64,000 nt of DNA from Streptomyces albiflavescens (lineage in GTDB: Bacteria > Actinomycetota > Actinomycetes > Streptomycetales > Streptomycetaceae): positions 359,166-423,165 of the forward strand of contig NZ_BMMM01000009.1 in NCBI RefSeq assembly GCF_014645835.1, written 5' to 3'. A program made the position numbers and the translations under genes. The stretch's first letter is position 1; the number at the start of each line of letters is the position of its first letter. The notes under the pieces are model-generated. The model was given only the letters and a program-made list of their open reading frames with translations. It was not told the DNA's origin and did no database searches. Below, in pieces: positions 17,831 through 25,960 of the stretch.

Positions 17831-19099
17831 TCAAGTCACCTCCACAGGGAGCGACTTGAGACCGTTGATGAAGTTCGAGACAAGGCGTCGGGGAGGTCCG
17901 GCGGTTCGTAGCGAGGGCAGGACGCGCAGCGTCTCCTCGTGGAGCACGCGCAGCTGCAGCCGGGCGAAGTGGGCACCGAGGCAGATGTGCGGGCCGTCGC
18001 CGAAGGAGACGTGGGGGTTCGGGGTCCGGGCGAGATCGAGCCGGTGCGGGTCGGTGAACACACGCTTGTCATGGTTGGCCGAGGCGTGGAAGACGACCAC
18101 CTTGTCGCCCGCTCGGATGCGCTGCCCGGCCAGTTCGGTGTCGACGGCCGCGGTACGGCGGAAGGTGAGCACGGGAGGATGCCAACGCAGCAACTCCTCG
18201 ACGGCGGTGTCGAGAGCGATGCGACCCGCGCGCAGTCCGTCGTACGCGTCCGGGTGCTCCGCCAGCGCCAGCAGACCCCCGGGAGCGGCACTGCGTACGG
18301 TGTCGTTGCCCGCCACGGTGAGCAGGAAGAAGAACATCTCCAGCTCGGCGGGGGCGAGTTCGGGGTCGTTCGCGAGGGTGGTCATCACATCGTCGCCGGG
18401 ATGGCTCTTCTTGTGGACGGCCAGCTGGTGCGCGTACCCGAACATGTCCCGCAGCATCGCGGGGGAGCGCGGATTGACGGGCCGGCCCCGAGCGTCGAGC
18501 ACGGGCTCGCCCGCCTCATCGGGGTCCTGGTAGCCGATGACCCGCTGCGTCCAGTGCAGCAGCAGCTCCCGGTCGCCCTCCGGCACACCGAGCAGGTCCG
18601 TGAGGTTGAGCAGGGCGTAGTCGTCGGTGACGGCGGCGACGAGGTCGCAGGTCCCGTCTCCCGCGCGAGCCTCTTCCGCCGCCCGCCCGAGCAGCGCACG
18701 GGCTCGTGCGCGCGCCACCGACGCGAAGCGGTCGACACGGCGCGGGGTGAACGCACGGCTGACCAGGCGCCTCAACCGGCCGTGCTCCGGCGGGTCCTGA
18801 TTGAGCATCATGCGGCGGATGAACGGCAGGTCGTCCGGTTCCGGATCGCGGATCTGGGTCGCTCCGAGGTACGACGAGTACGTCGCCGAGTCCTTGAGGA
18901 CCCGGACGACGTCCGCGTGCCGGGTCACCGCCCAGAACCCCGGTCCCGACGGCCAGCCGAGCACCTCGGGCTCCTCCTGCCAGGCCACGGGGTGATGGTC
19001 GCGGAGGGTGCGGTACGCGGCATGAGGGACCCCGTCGGCGTACCGCCGTGGATCGAAGACGTCCGGCACGGGCGGCGCGGTCTCACGCGCGACGCTCAC
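17831..19099 (-). CDS. Cytochrome P450, CYP124/125-like
   Basis: This 422-residue P450 has all core motifs: MMLNQDPPEHGRLRRLVSRAF in the C-helix, the I-helix TVAGNDTV, K-helix EELLR and heme loop FGDGPHICLG. The C-helix and the N-terminal DPRRYADGVPHAAYRTLRD pattern resemble the CYP124/125/142 group, which oxidises lipid or sterol side chains; the substrate here is inferred loosely. Its GTG start overlaps the stop of the upstream alpha/beta-hydrolase gene (GTGA), so the two enzymes are co-translated and probably act in one pathway. Confidence 0.83.
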   Translation of the reverse strand: MSVARETAPPVPDVFDPRRYADGVPHAAYRTLRDHHPVAWQEEPEVLGWPSGPGFWAVTRHADVVRVLKDSATYSSYLGATQIRDPEPDDLPFIRRMMLNQDPPEHGRLRRLVSRAFTPRRVDRFASVARARARALLGRAAEEARAGDGTCDLVAAVTDDYALLNLTDLLGVPEGDRELLLHWTQRVIGYQDPDEAGEPVLDARGRPVNPRSPAMLRDMFGYAHQLAVHKKSHPGDDVMTTLANDPELAPAELEMFFFLLTVAGNDTVRSAAPGGLLALAEHPDAYDGLRAGRIALDTAVEELLRWHPPVLTFRRTAAVDTELAGQRIRAGDKVVVFHASANHDKRVFTDPHRLDLARTPNPHVSFGDGPHICLGAHFARLQLRVLHEETLRVLPSLRTAGPPRRLVSNFINGLKSLPVEVT

Positions 19100-20010
19100 G
19101 CGGGGTCGCCTTCGTCCGCACGCCCGGTCGTGGCGGCGCCGGAGCCGTCCGAAGGCCCGGTGGGGAGGGCGCCGGAGCCGTCCGAAGGCCCGGTCGCGGG
19201 AGCGCTCGTGTCGTCGTCGCGGCGAGTCGTGGGCGCGCCCGTGTCGTCCGCGCGCAGGAAGTCCTCGACCACGCGGATCAGCTCCAGAGGGGTCTCGTCC
19301 ATCGCGTAGTGGCCGGCTCCGAGCAGCTCACGTGCCTCGCCGCAGGGGTACCAGGACAGCCAGGTCTCCCGCATCAGGGCCGCCGAGAGCGCGGGATCCA
19401 GCGCGCCCGTCACGGCCAGCGCGGGCACCGTCGCCCCCTCGACCTCGGTGTGGAAGTCCTCCCCGGCCCAGGAGTCCAGCCAGGCTCGGAACGCCTTCGC
19501 CTCGCTGACGGCGAGCGAGCGGGCCACCATCCGGTCCAGCCAGATGGCCGGGCGGCGGCCGCCCGTCGTGAAGTCGATGATGGCGCGCCGGTTCTCCGGT
19601 TTGTGCGCGGCGTCGGCGAAGAGTTCCCACTGGTCAGCGGGCATCGGCAGCCCCGACGCGGGCACCGGGGAGACGCCGACCAGGCGGCGCAGCCGGTCCG
19701 GGGCGAGGGCCGGCAGACGCTGGGCGACGGCGCCGCCCATCGAGTGACCGATGACCGAGAACCGCTCCCAGCCGAGCCGGTCCGCCAACTCGACGAGATC
19801 GGCCGCGGCCTCGGCGGTCGTGTACGCGCCGACCGCGTCCTTCGCCTCCCCGTAGCCCCGCAGATCGACGAGCGCGTACTGGAACGCGGCGCGGTCCAGA
19901 TCCGGCAGCACCGCCGCGTACGCGGACCGGTCGGCGAACCAGCCGTGCACGGCGAACACCTTGTGGGCGCCGTCGCCGTGCACTTCATGGGGGAGCACGA
20001 AGGAGGTCAT
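19096..20010 (-). CDS. Alpha/beta-hydrolase with repetitive C-terminal tail
   Basis: This 304-residue protein has an alpha/beta-hydrolase core: oxyanion region FAVHGWFADRS, nucleophile elbow GHSMGG (Ser near 95), acid region TGALDPAL and a catalytic His in GAGHYAMDET. After the core (about residue 255) the chain continues into a low-complexity tail of Ser/Thr/Gly/Asp repeats absent from typical family members. The start ATG at 20010 has AGGAGG close by. It is the first gene of an operon with the P450 at 17831. The repetitive tail is encoded by a 33-base tandem repeat. Confidence 0.82.
   Translation of the reverse strand: MTSFVLPHEVHGDGAHKVFAVHGWFADRSAYAAVLPDLDRAAFQYALVDLRGYGEAKDAVGAYTTAEAAADLVELADRLGWERFSVIGHSMGGAVAQRLPALAPDRLRRLVGVSPVPASGLPMPADQWELFADAAHKPENRRAIIDFTTGGRRPAIWLDRMVARSLAVSEAKAFRAWLDSWAGEDFHTEVEGATVPALAVTGALDPALSAALMRETWLSWYPCGEARELLGAGHYAMDETPLELIRVVEDFLRADDTGAPTTRRDDDTSAPATGPSDGSGALPTGPSDGSGAATTGRADEGDPA
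19135..19194 (-). repeat. 33-bp period tandem repeat at hydrolase gene 3' end
   Basis: Two identical 27-base copies (19135-19161 and 19168-19194) lie 33 bases apart and encode GPSDGSGA-type units of eleven residues in the hydrolase tail. The neighbouring sequence to 19255 looks like further decayed units. Confidence 0.8.
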
Positions 20011-20070
20011 GCGACCACGGTGACCCGGGGGATGCGGGTCGGCAAGGGCGCGTGAGGCCACGAGGACTGG

Positions 20071-20108
20071 GCAGTTCCCCGCGCCCCGTCAGGGGCGCGG
20101 GGAACTGC
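20071..20108. terminator. 17-bp perfect hairpin, common Streptomyces intergenic element
   Basis: GCAGTTCCCCGCGCCCC (20071-20087) pairs perfectly with 20092-20108 around a GTCA loop. This GGGGCGCGGGGAACTGC element is recalled as a frequent intergenic repeat in Streptomyces genomes. It lies between the divergent hydrolase and geosmin synthase genes, so it may insulate promoters or act as a bidirectional terminator. Confidence 0.7.
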
Positions 20109-20287
20109 GCGACAAGCCCCCACGCACCCGCAGTCGAAGGGCTGGTACGGGACGGGTAGGGGCGGAGGGGGCGAAAACCTCCCTGTACACCTGGCCTTCA
20201 CGCATCGAAAACGGGTGGATTCACGCGATGGTGTGATCATGTCCCGGCAGCCGGATGTCGCCGGGGGGCCATGGGTAGTGCCCGGCC

Positions 20288-22495
20288 ATGACGCAGCCGT
20301 TCGAACTCCCGCACTTCTACATGCCGTATCCCGCGCGGCTGAACCCGCATCTCGACGAGGCACGGGCTCATTCCGTCGAGTGGGCCCGCGGAATGGGCAT
20401 GCTGGAGGGCTCCGGCATCTGGGAACAGTCCGACCTCGACGCGCACGACTACGGCCTGCTGTGCGCGTACACGCACCCCGACTGCGACGGGCCCGAACTC
20501 TCCCTGATCACCGACTGGTACGTGTGGGTGTTCTTCTTCGACGACCACTTCCTGGAGACGTTCAAACGCAGCCAGGACCGCGACGGCGGCAAGGCCTACC
20601 TGGACCGGCTGCCCCTCTTCATGCCGCTGGACGTCTCGGCCTCCGTACCGGAGCCGGAGAATCCGGTCGAGGCGGGCCTCGCCGACCTGTGGGCGCGCAC
20701 GGTGCCCTCGATGTCGGTGGACTGGCGCAAGCGCTTCGCCGTGTCCACGGAGCACCTGCTCAACGAGTCGATGTGGGAGCTCTCCAACATCAACGAAGGG
20801 CGGATCGCCAATCCCGTCGAGTACATCGAGATGCGCCGCAAGGTGGGCGGCGCCCCCTGGTCGGCGGGGCTCGTCGAGTACGCGACCGCCGAAGTGCCCG
20901 CCTCCGTCGCCGGATCCCGGCCCCTGCGCGTGCTGATGGAGACGTTCTCCGACGGTGTGCATCTGCGCAACGACCTCTTCTCGTACCAGCGGGAGGTCGA
21001 GGACGAGGGCGAGCTCAGCAACGGCGTCCTCGTCCTGGAGACCTTCTTCGGCTGCACCACCCAGGAGGCCGCCGAGACCGTCAATGACATCCTCACCTCA
21101 CGGCTCCACCAGTTCGAGCACACCGCCCTCACCGAAGTGCCCGCGCTGGCCGAGGAGAAGGGGCTCGCCCCGGACGAGATCGCGGCCGTCGCGGCGTACA
21201 CGAAGGGCCTGCAGGACTGGCAGTCGGGCGGCCACGAGTGGCATCTGCGGTCGAGCCGTTACATGAACGAGGGGGCGCTGGAAGGGAAGCGGCCGTTCGA
21301 CGCCGGCGGCTTCGGCACGTCTGCCGTGGACGTCGGGGCCCTGCTCTCGGCAGCCGGCGCCGAACGGCTGCGCTCGTACACCCATGTCCCCTTCCAGAAG
21401 GTCGGACCGTCCCGGCTTCCCGACTTCCACATGCCGTTCGAGGTGACGCTCAGCCCGCATCTGCCGGGCGCACGGGCCCGCCTCACCGGCTGGATGCACG
21501 CCATGGGCATGCTCCAGGAGGGCGTCTGGGACGAGGACAAACTCGCCGCCTACGACCTGCCGTTGTGCGCGGCCGGTATCCACCCGGACGCGACGGCGGA
21601 GGCGCTCGACGTCAGCTCCCGGTGGCTTGCGTGGGGCACCTACGGCGACGACTACTACCCGCTCGTCTTCGGCAACCGCCGCGACCTGGCCGCGGCCAGA
21701 TTGACCACCGCACGTCTGTCGGCCTGCATGCCCATCGACGGCGAGGAGGCCCCCGTCCCGGTCAACGGCATGGAGCGCGGCCTCATCGACCTCTGGCAGC
21801 GCACCGCCGCGGAGATGACCCCGGACGAGCGGCGCCGGTTCCGGTCCGCGGTGGACGTGATGACGGAGAGCTGGCTGTGGGAGCTGTCCAACCAGATCCA
21901 GCACCGCATCCCCGACCCGGTCGACTACCTGGAGATGCGCCGAGCCACCTTCGGCTCCGAACTCACCATGAGCCTGTGCCGCCTGAGCCACGGCCGCAAG
22001 GTCCCACCGGAGGTCTACCGCAGCGGCCCCGTCCGCTCGCTGGAGAACGCGGCCATGGACTACGGGATGCTCATGAACGACGTCTTCTCGTACCAGAAGG
22101 AGATCGAGTACGAGGGCGAGGTCCACAACGGCATTCTCGTCGTGCAGAACTTCTTCGGCTGCGACTACCCGACCGCGCTCGGTGTCATCCACGACCTGAT
22201 GACCCAGCGCATGCGGCAGTTCGAGCATGTCGCCGCCCATGAACTGCCCGTCCTGTACGAGGACTTCAAGCTCTCGGAGGAAGTGCGCGAGATCATGCAG
22301 GGCTATGTCGTGGAGCTGCAGAACTGGACGGCCGGGATCCTGAAGTGGCACCAGGACTGCCATCGCTACGGCGCGGCGGACCTGGCCCGGCGTGCCCACG
22401 GCTTCGTACCGGACCAGGTGCCCGCGCTGCCGTTCACCTGGCCGGCGGCTCCGGTAACGGCTGCTCTGCGACCGGGCTCTCCTGCCGCTGTCTGA
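20288..22495 (+). CDS. Germacradienol/geosmin synthase (two-domain terpene cyclase)
   Basis: This 735-residue bifunctional cyclase converts farnesyl diphosphate to germacradienol/germacrene D in its N-terminal half and germacradienol to geosmin plus acetone in its C-terminal half. The N-domain has the metal motifs DDHFLE (85-90) and NDLFSYQRE (228-236). The C-domain begins near 370 and has a variant aspartate motif GDDYYP and NDVFSYQKE. Length and both motif sets match the known Streptomyces enzyme. It stands alone, divergent from the hydrolase/P450 pair and convergent with the next gene. The product is the earthy odorant linked to sporulation. Confidence 0.96.
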   Translation: MTQPFELPHFYMPYPARLNPHLDEARAHSVEWARGMGMLEGSGIWEQSDLDAHDYGLLCAYTHPDCDGPELSLITDWYVWVFFFDDHFLETFKRSQDRDGGKAYLDRLPLFMPLDVSASVPEPENPVEAGLADLWARTVPSMSVDWRKRFAVSTEHLLNESMWELSNINEGRIANPVEYIEMRRKVGGAPWSAGLVEYATAEVPASVAGSRPLRVLMETFSDGVHLRNDLFSYQREVEDEGELSNGVLVLETFFGCTTQEAAETVNDILTSRLHQFEHTALTEVPALAEEKGLAPDEIAAVAAYTKGLQDWQSGGHEWHLRSSRYMNEGALEGKRPFDAGGFGTSAVDVGALLSAAGAERLRSYTHVPFQKVGPSRLPDFHMPFEVTLSPHLPGARARLTGWMHAMGMLQEGVWDEDKLAAYDLPLCAAGIHPDATAEALDVSSRWLAWGTYGDDYYPLVFGNRRDLAAARLTTARLSACMPIDGEEAPVPVNGMERGLIDLWQRTAAEMTPDERRRFRSAVDVMTESWLWELSNQIQHRIPDPVDYLEMRRATFGSELTMSLCRLSHGRKVPPEVYRSGPVRSLENAAMDYGMLMNDVFSYQKEIEYEGEVHNGILVVQNFFGCDYPTALGVIHDLMTQRMRQFEHVAAHELPVLYEDFKLSEEVREIMQGYVVELQNWTAGILKWHQDCHRYGAADLARRAHGFVPDQVPALPFTWPAAPVTAALRPGSPAAV

Positions 22496-22572
22496 CACTG
22501 ACCCGGGCCGCCTCGGAGAGTTCCGCGAGGAGCGTCGCGGTACCACGCCGCGGCTGCCGCGTGCCCCTGTGG

Positions 22573-23310
22573 TCAAACGGGCTGCCCCTCGCTCGCGACG
22601 GCCGCGTGGGCCACGGCGGCTCGCGCCAGCGCCCGCACGATCGGGTGCGGGCGCGAGCCGTCCCCGGACAGCTCCGGCTGGAAGAGAGTGGCCAGGTAGA
22701 AGGGGTGTCCGGGGAGTTCGGCGATGCGGACGTGCCCGTCCTCGTCGTGTCCGCTGAAGCGCAGCCCGTGCGCGCGCAGGGCATCGAGGTGGCGGGAGGG
22801 TCCGTACGCGCAGAAGTAGCGCTCGACCGTCCGCTCGGAACCGATCACCGACTGGGCCAGCGAGCCGGGCTCGACCGTGACGGCGGCCTCGTGGCCCACG
22901 AGCGAACAGGCGAGGGGCTCGATGAGGAAGTCGTCGGCGTCGGGGTCGTTCTCGGCGTGCGCGACCTGGGCGAGATCGCACACATTGCGGGCGTACTCGA
23001 GCAGGGCGTGCTGGAAACCGCCGCAGGTGCCGAGGAACGGGGTGCCGTCCTCGCGGGCGGTGCGGATGGCCGTGAGCACTCCCGCCTCACTGCGGTAGGG
23101 GCTGCCGGGCAGCACCCACACGGCGTCGAAGCCGCGTACCGCCTCCTCGTCCTTTGCGTCCTCGGACGGGACCCAGTAGGCGTCCAGGACGATCCGGTCG
23201 CGGTCGGCGAGAGTGTCGAGGAGGAGCGGGACGCGGGTGTGCGAGACGACGTTGGGGGAGCGGTCGCCGACCAGAGCGATCCGGGCGGTCTGTGCGGTGT
23301 TCGTGGTCAT
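22573..23310 (-). CDS. CTP synthase C-terminal-like (class I glutaminase-like) protein
   Basis: This 245-residue protein resembles only the glutaminase half of CTP synthase. The nucleophile elbow GTCGGFQ has Cys96, but the usual FHPE motif reads FQPE (210-213), so the catalytic His is Gln211. This matches a family named CTP synthase C-terminal region-related (seleno)protein, whose function is unknown. The cysteine is kept while the triad is not, which suggests a non-glutaminase role or ligand binding. ATG 23310 has AGGA upstream; an earlier in-frame ATG is less likely. It is divergent from a LysR regulator, a common sign of regulation. Confidence 0.78.
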   Translation of the reverse strand: MTTNTAQTARIALVGDRSPNVVSHTRVPLLLDTLADRDRIVLDAYWVPSEDAKDEEAVRGFDAVWVLPGSPYRSEAGVLTAIRTAREDGTPFLGTCGGFQHALLEYARNVCDLAQVAHAENDPDADDFLIEPLACSLVGHEAAVTVEPGSLAQSVIGSERTVERYFCAYGPSRHLDALRAHGLRFSGHDEDGHVRIAELPGHPFYLATLFQPELSGDGSRPHPIVRALARAAVAHAAVASEGQPV

Positions 23311-23405
23311 GCCGTTCATCCTGGGCGCGCCTCGTGGTTCACGTCCAACGATGATTTCTGCACCCTTGATAAGCAATGCTGATGACGTACGGGATCCTGG
23401 GACGC

Positions 23406-24272
23406 ATGGACCCGCATCTCCTGCGTACGTACGTCACCGTCGCCCGGCTCGCGTCCTTCTCGGAGGCCGCGCGCGAGCTCGGCTACACCCAGTCCGCGGT
23501 GTCCCAGCACATCGCCGCGCTGGAGCAGGACCTCGGCACGCCCCTGCTCACCCGGCGTCCGGTCGCGCCCACCGCCGCGGGTGAGCGGCTGCTCGAACAC
23601 GCCGGACCGCTGCTCCTGCGCCTGGACGCGGCCCGCGCCGACGTAGCCCGGATGGTGGCCGCGCCCGAGCACGGGCTGACGCTCGCCGCCGCGCCGACCG
23701 CCCTCGGACCGCGTGCCCTCGCGGCGCTCCCCGCCGCCGGCGTGACCCTGCGCGTGCTGGCCCGCGACGACATCCCCGAGGCGGTCGCCACCGGCACCGC
23801 GGACCTCGGCCTCGTCGACGGGCTGGCCGCGCCCAGCGACCCTCTTCGGCTGCCCGACGTGGCGCCGCTGACCACGCACGGCGTGGGCGAGGAGCCGGTC
23901 TGCGTACTGCTGCCGGCCTCCCATCCGCTCGCCCGGCGCACGGGGTTGCGCCTCGGTGACCTCGTCGACGCCCGCTGGCTGGACGCCCCCGGCGCGGGAC
24001 TGCCGCTGGACCACCTCCGTGCCGCGAACGGCAGCGGCGGCTTCCGCCCCGCCCTGCGCTACGAGGGCACCGACATCCGTGCCCTCACCACTCTGGCCGC
24101 CGCGGGACACGGCCTGACCCTGCTGCCATGCACGGCGGCCACCGGCCTGCCCGGAGCGGTGGCCGTCCCGCTCGTGGCGCCCCGCCTGGTGCACCGTGTG
24201 GAACTGGTGCACGGCGGATCGCTGCGGGGAGCCGCGGCGACCATGGCGGACAAACTTCTCGAACACGCTTGA
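23406..24272 (+). CDS. LysR-family transcriptional regulator
   Basis: This 288-residue protein has an N-terminal winged helix-turn-helix (residues 1-60, SFSEAARELGYTQSAVSQHIAALE pattern) and a substrate-binding domain of the periplasmic-binding type. The length is normal. The ATG at 23406 starts the canonical MDPHLLRTYVTVAR. A 95-base region separates it from the divergent glutaminase-like gene, the likely target along with itself. The sensor half has no lost segments. The inducer is unknown. Confidence 0.88.
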   Translation: MDPHLLRTYVTVARLASFSEAARELGYTQSAVSQHIAALEQDLGTPLLTRRPVAPTAAGERLLEHAGPLLLRLDAARADVARMVAAPEHGLTLAAAPTALGPRALAALPAAGVTLRVLARDDIPEAVATGTADLGLVDGLAAPSDPLRLPDVAPLTTHGVGEEPVCVLLPASHPLARRTGLRLGDLVDARWLDAPGAGLPLDHLRAANGSGGFRPALRYEGTDIRALTTLAAAGHGLTLLPCTAATGLPGAVAVPLVAPRLVHRVELVHGGSLRGAAATMADKLLEHA

Positions 24273-24314
24273 CAGTCTCACTCGTTCGTGAATCGTCGCG
24301 CGCCGGCGCGCAGG

Positions 24315-24364
24315 GTAGAGCAAGAGCCGGAGGCGGTCCGTAGAGCATCTGCCGGAGGCGATCC
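24315..24364 (+). repeat. 25-bp tandem duplication carrying the RBS of the PDZ gene
   Basis: Units 24315-24339 and 24340-24364 share 21 of 25 bases (GTAGAGCA-N4-CCGGAGGCG-N-TCC). The second copy supplies the GGAGG ribosome binding site and ends immediately before the ATG at 24365, so the duplication created or doubled the translation start region. Confidence 0.75.
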
Positions 24365-25012
24365 ATGGAACAGACCGCGTTGCGTCCCAAGCCGATGCCC
24401 GGTCAGGAGCCGGGCGGCGGCCGTCCGTCCGGCGGTCCCCGGCGTCCGCACGCCGCGCGGCGGCGCGGCAGGCGGTTGATGAGTCTGCTCTTCGGCCTGT
24501 TCGTCGGTATGGTGCTGGTCCTGTCGGGCGTCGGACTCGGCACCGTGAGCGCCACCGTGATCGGCATGAGCAAGCTGGCGGATCTTCAGAAGCAGGCCGG
24601 GGCGCAGGGGGCTGCGGGGCAACCGGGGCGGATCTCCGGCGCGCCGCAGGCCGGCGGCTCCAAGTCGGCCTCCGGGGCGGGGAGTTCGTCCCCTTCCAAG
24701 GAACCCGAGAAGGAGTCCGAGAAGGAGTCCGAGAAGGAGTCCGGGAAGGCCACCCTCGGCATCGAGGTCGTCGACGCCTCCAAGGACGGGGGCGCCCTCC
24801 TGGTCGGTGTCCACATCCCGGGTCCGGGCTACACGGCGGGCCTGGTGCGTGGCGACGTACTGCTGGCCTTCGGCGAGAGCCGGATCACCTCGGCCGCCGA
24901 CCTCGCGCGCGCGGTCGCGGCCGCGCACCCGGGGTCCACCGTCACCCTCACCGTGCGCCACGCGAACGGCAGCCGGCAGCGATTGTCCACGGTGCCAGGT
25001 GTGGTGACCTGA
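24365..25012 (+). CDS. Single-pass membrane protein with PDZ domain
   Basis: This 215-residue protein has a basic cytoplasmic N-terminus, one membrane segment (about 39-66, LMSLLFGLFVGMVLVLSGVG) and a Ser/Lys/Glu linker with an imperfect KESE repeat (about 110-126). The C-terminal PDZ domain contains LGIEVVD, GYTAGLVRGDVLLAFG and ITSAADLARAV. PDZ domains of this type bind C-termini or tether proteases, but no protease domain is present, so it may be an adaptor for an extracytoplasmic protease. Its leader contains a tandem repeat that supplies the RBS. Confidence 0.8.
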   Translation: MEQTALRPKPMPGQEPGGGRPSGGPRRPHAARRRGRRLMSLLFGLFVGMVLVLSGVGLGTVSATVIGMSKLADLQKQAGAQGAAGQPGRISGAPQAGGSKSASGAGSSSPSKEPEKESEKESEKESGKATLGIEVVDASKDGGALLVGVHIPGPGYTAGLVRGDVLLAFGESRITSAADLARAVAAAHPGSTVTLTVRHANGSRQRLSTVPGVVT

Positions 25013-25052
25013 CGTCGCAGGACACGTCGGAACGTCATCCCCGACGTCGCCT

Positions 25053-25163
25053 CATTAGGTCGCTGATGTGCGCCAGTACGAGCATGCTCGTCCCCTCGTT
25101 GACCTAATGGAGTCTGTTCATCTGGGCATTACCTCTAATGGGAGGGCGATGATCTCCCGTTAG
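25053..25163. promoter_or_regulatory. Cluster of CATTA/TAATG inverted repeats upstream of LysE-type exporter
   Basis: CATTAGGTC (25053-25061) faces GACCTAATG (25101-25109); CATTA-CCTC-TAATG spans 25127-25140; CTAATGGGAG (25135-25144) pairs with CTCCCGTTAG (25154-25163) around a nine-base loop with one G-T wobble. These lie in an AT-richer island. The arrangement suggests a multi-site operator, or a leader hairpin for the exporter starting at 25245. Confidence 0.5.
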
Positions 25164-25244
25164 ATGAGAAGCCGGAGAGGGAACGCGCCGCACGAAACCG
25201 GAAAAGGGCTGGCCGCAGGAGAGGCGGCAGGTCACGATGGCCGC

Positions 25245-25865
25245 ATGCTGAGCACCCTTCTCGCCTTCCTCGGCGCCTGCACTCTGATCGCCGCATCGCC
25301 CGGCCCGAGCACCGTGCTGATCATCAAGCGGTCGCTGCGCAGCAGGCGGTCCGGCTTCCTGACCGTGCTCGGCAACGAGACCGGCGTCTTCGTCTGGGGC
25401 GTCGTCGCCGCGTTCGGCCTCACCGCACTGCTCGCCGCCTCCGAGATGGCGTACGACATCATGCGGATCGTCGGCGCCGCCGTGCTCATCGCCTTCGGCG
25501 TCCAGACGCTGTGGCAGGCGCGCCGCTCCAAGGGAGCCGTGGACGGCGGCTGGGAGGACGCGGAGAAGAGCGGCTGGGCCTCCTACCGGGGCGGGCTGCT
25601 GCTCAACCTCGCCAACCCGAAGGCGGCCATCTTCGCGATGTCCTTCCTGCCGCAGTTCGTGCCCGAGGGCGCCCCGCATCTGCCCACCATGGTCGGTCTC
25701 GCAGCGCTCTGGGCGGTCTACGAGGTCGGCTACTACGGCCTGTACGTGTGGTTCGTCGGCCGGATGAAGGCCGTGCTGTCCCGGACCGGCGTACGCCGAC
25801 GCCTGGAGCAGGTCTCCGGAGGCGTGCTGCTGCTCCTGGGCGCCCGCCTCGCCCTGGAGAGCTGA
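25245..25865 (+). CDS. LysE/RhtB-family amino acid or small-molecule exporter
   Basis: This 206-residue protein has six hydrophobic segments and the family hallmark ASPGPSTVLIIKRSL near residues 18-32, plus NLANPKAAIFAMSFLPQFV near 116-134. The family exports amino acids, homoserine lactones or related metabolites by proton exchange. The ATG at 25245 is the start of the first membrane helix; the upstream in-frame sequence is hydrophilic. A cluster of inverted repeats upstream suggests control by a ligand-sensing regulator, not encoded next to it. Confidence 0.85.
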   Translation: MLSTLLAFLGACTLIAASPGPSTVLIIKRSLRSRRSGFLTVLGNETGVFVWGVVAAFGLTALLAASEMAYDIMRIVGAAVLIAFGVQTLWQARRSKGAVDGGWEDAEKSGWASYRGGLLLNLANPKAAIFAMSFLPQFVPEGAPHLPTMVGLAALWAVYEVGYYGLYVWFVGRMKAVLSRTGVRRRLEQVSGGVLLLLGARLALES

Positions 25866-25960
25866 CACGCGGCCGCGGTAACCGGCTCGCGCGCGCCTCC
25901 CCGGAAGGGCAGGATGCTGCCCGTAGCCCCCTGGGGAACTGCGGACAGACGGAGGCATGG

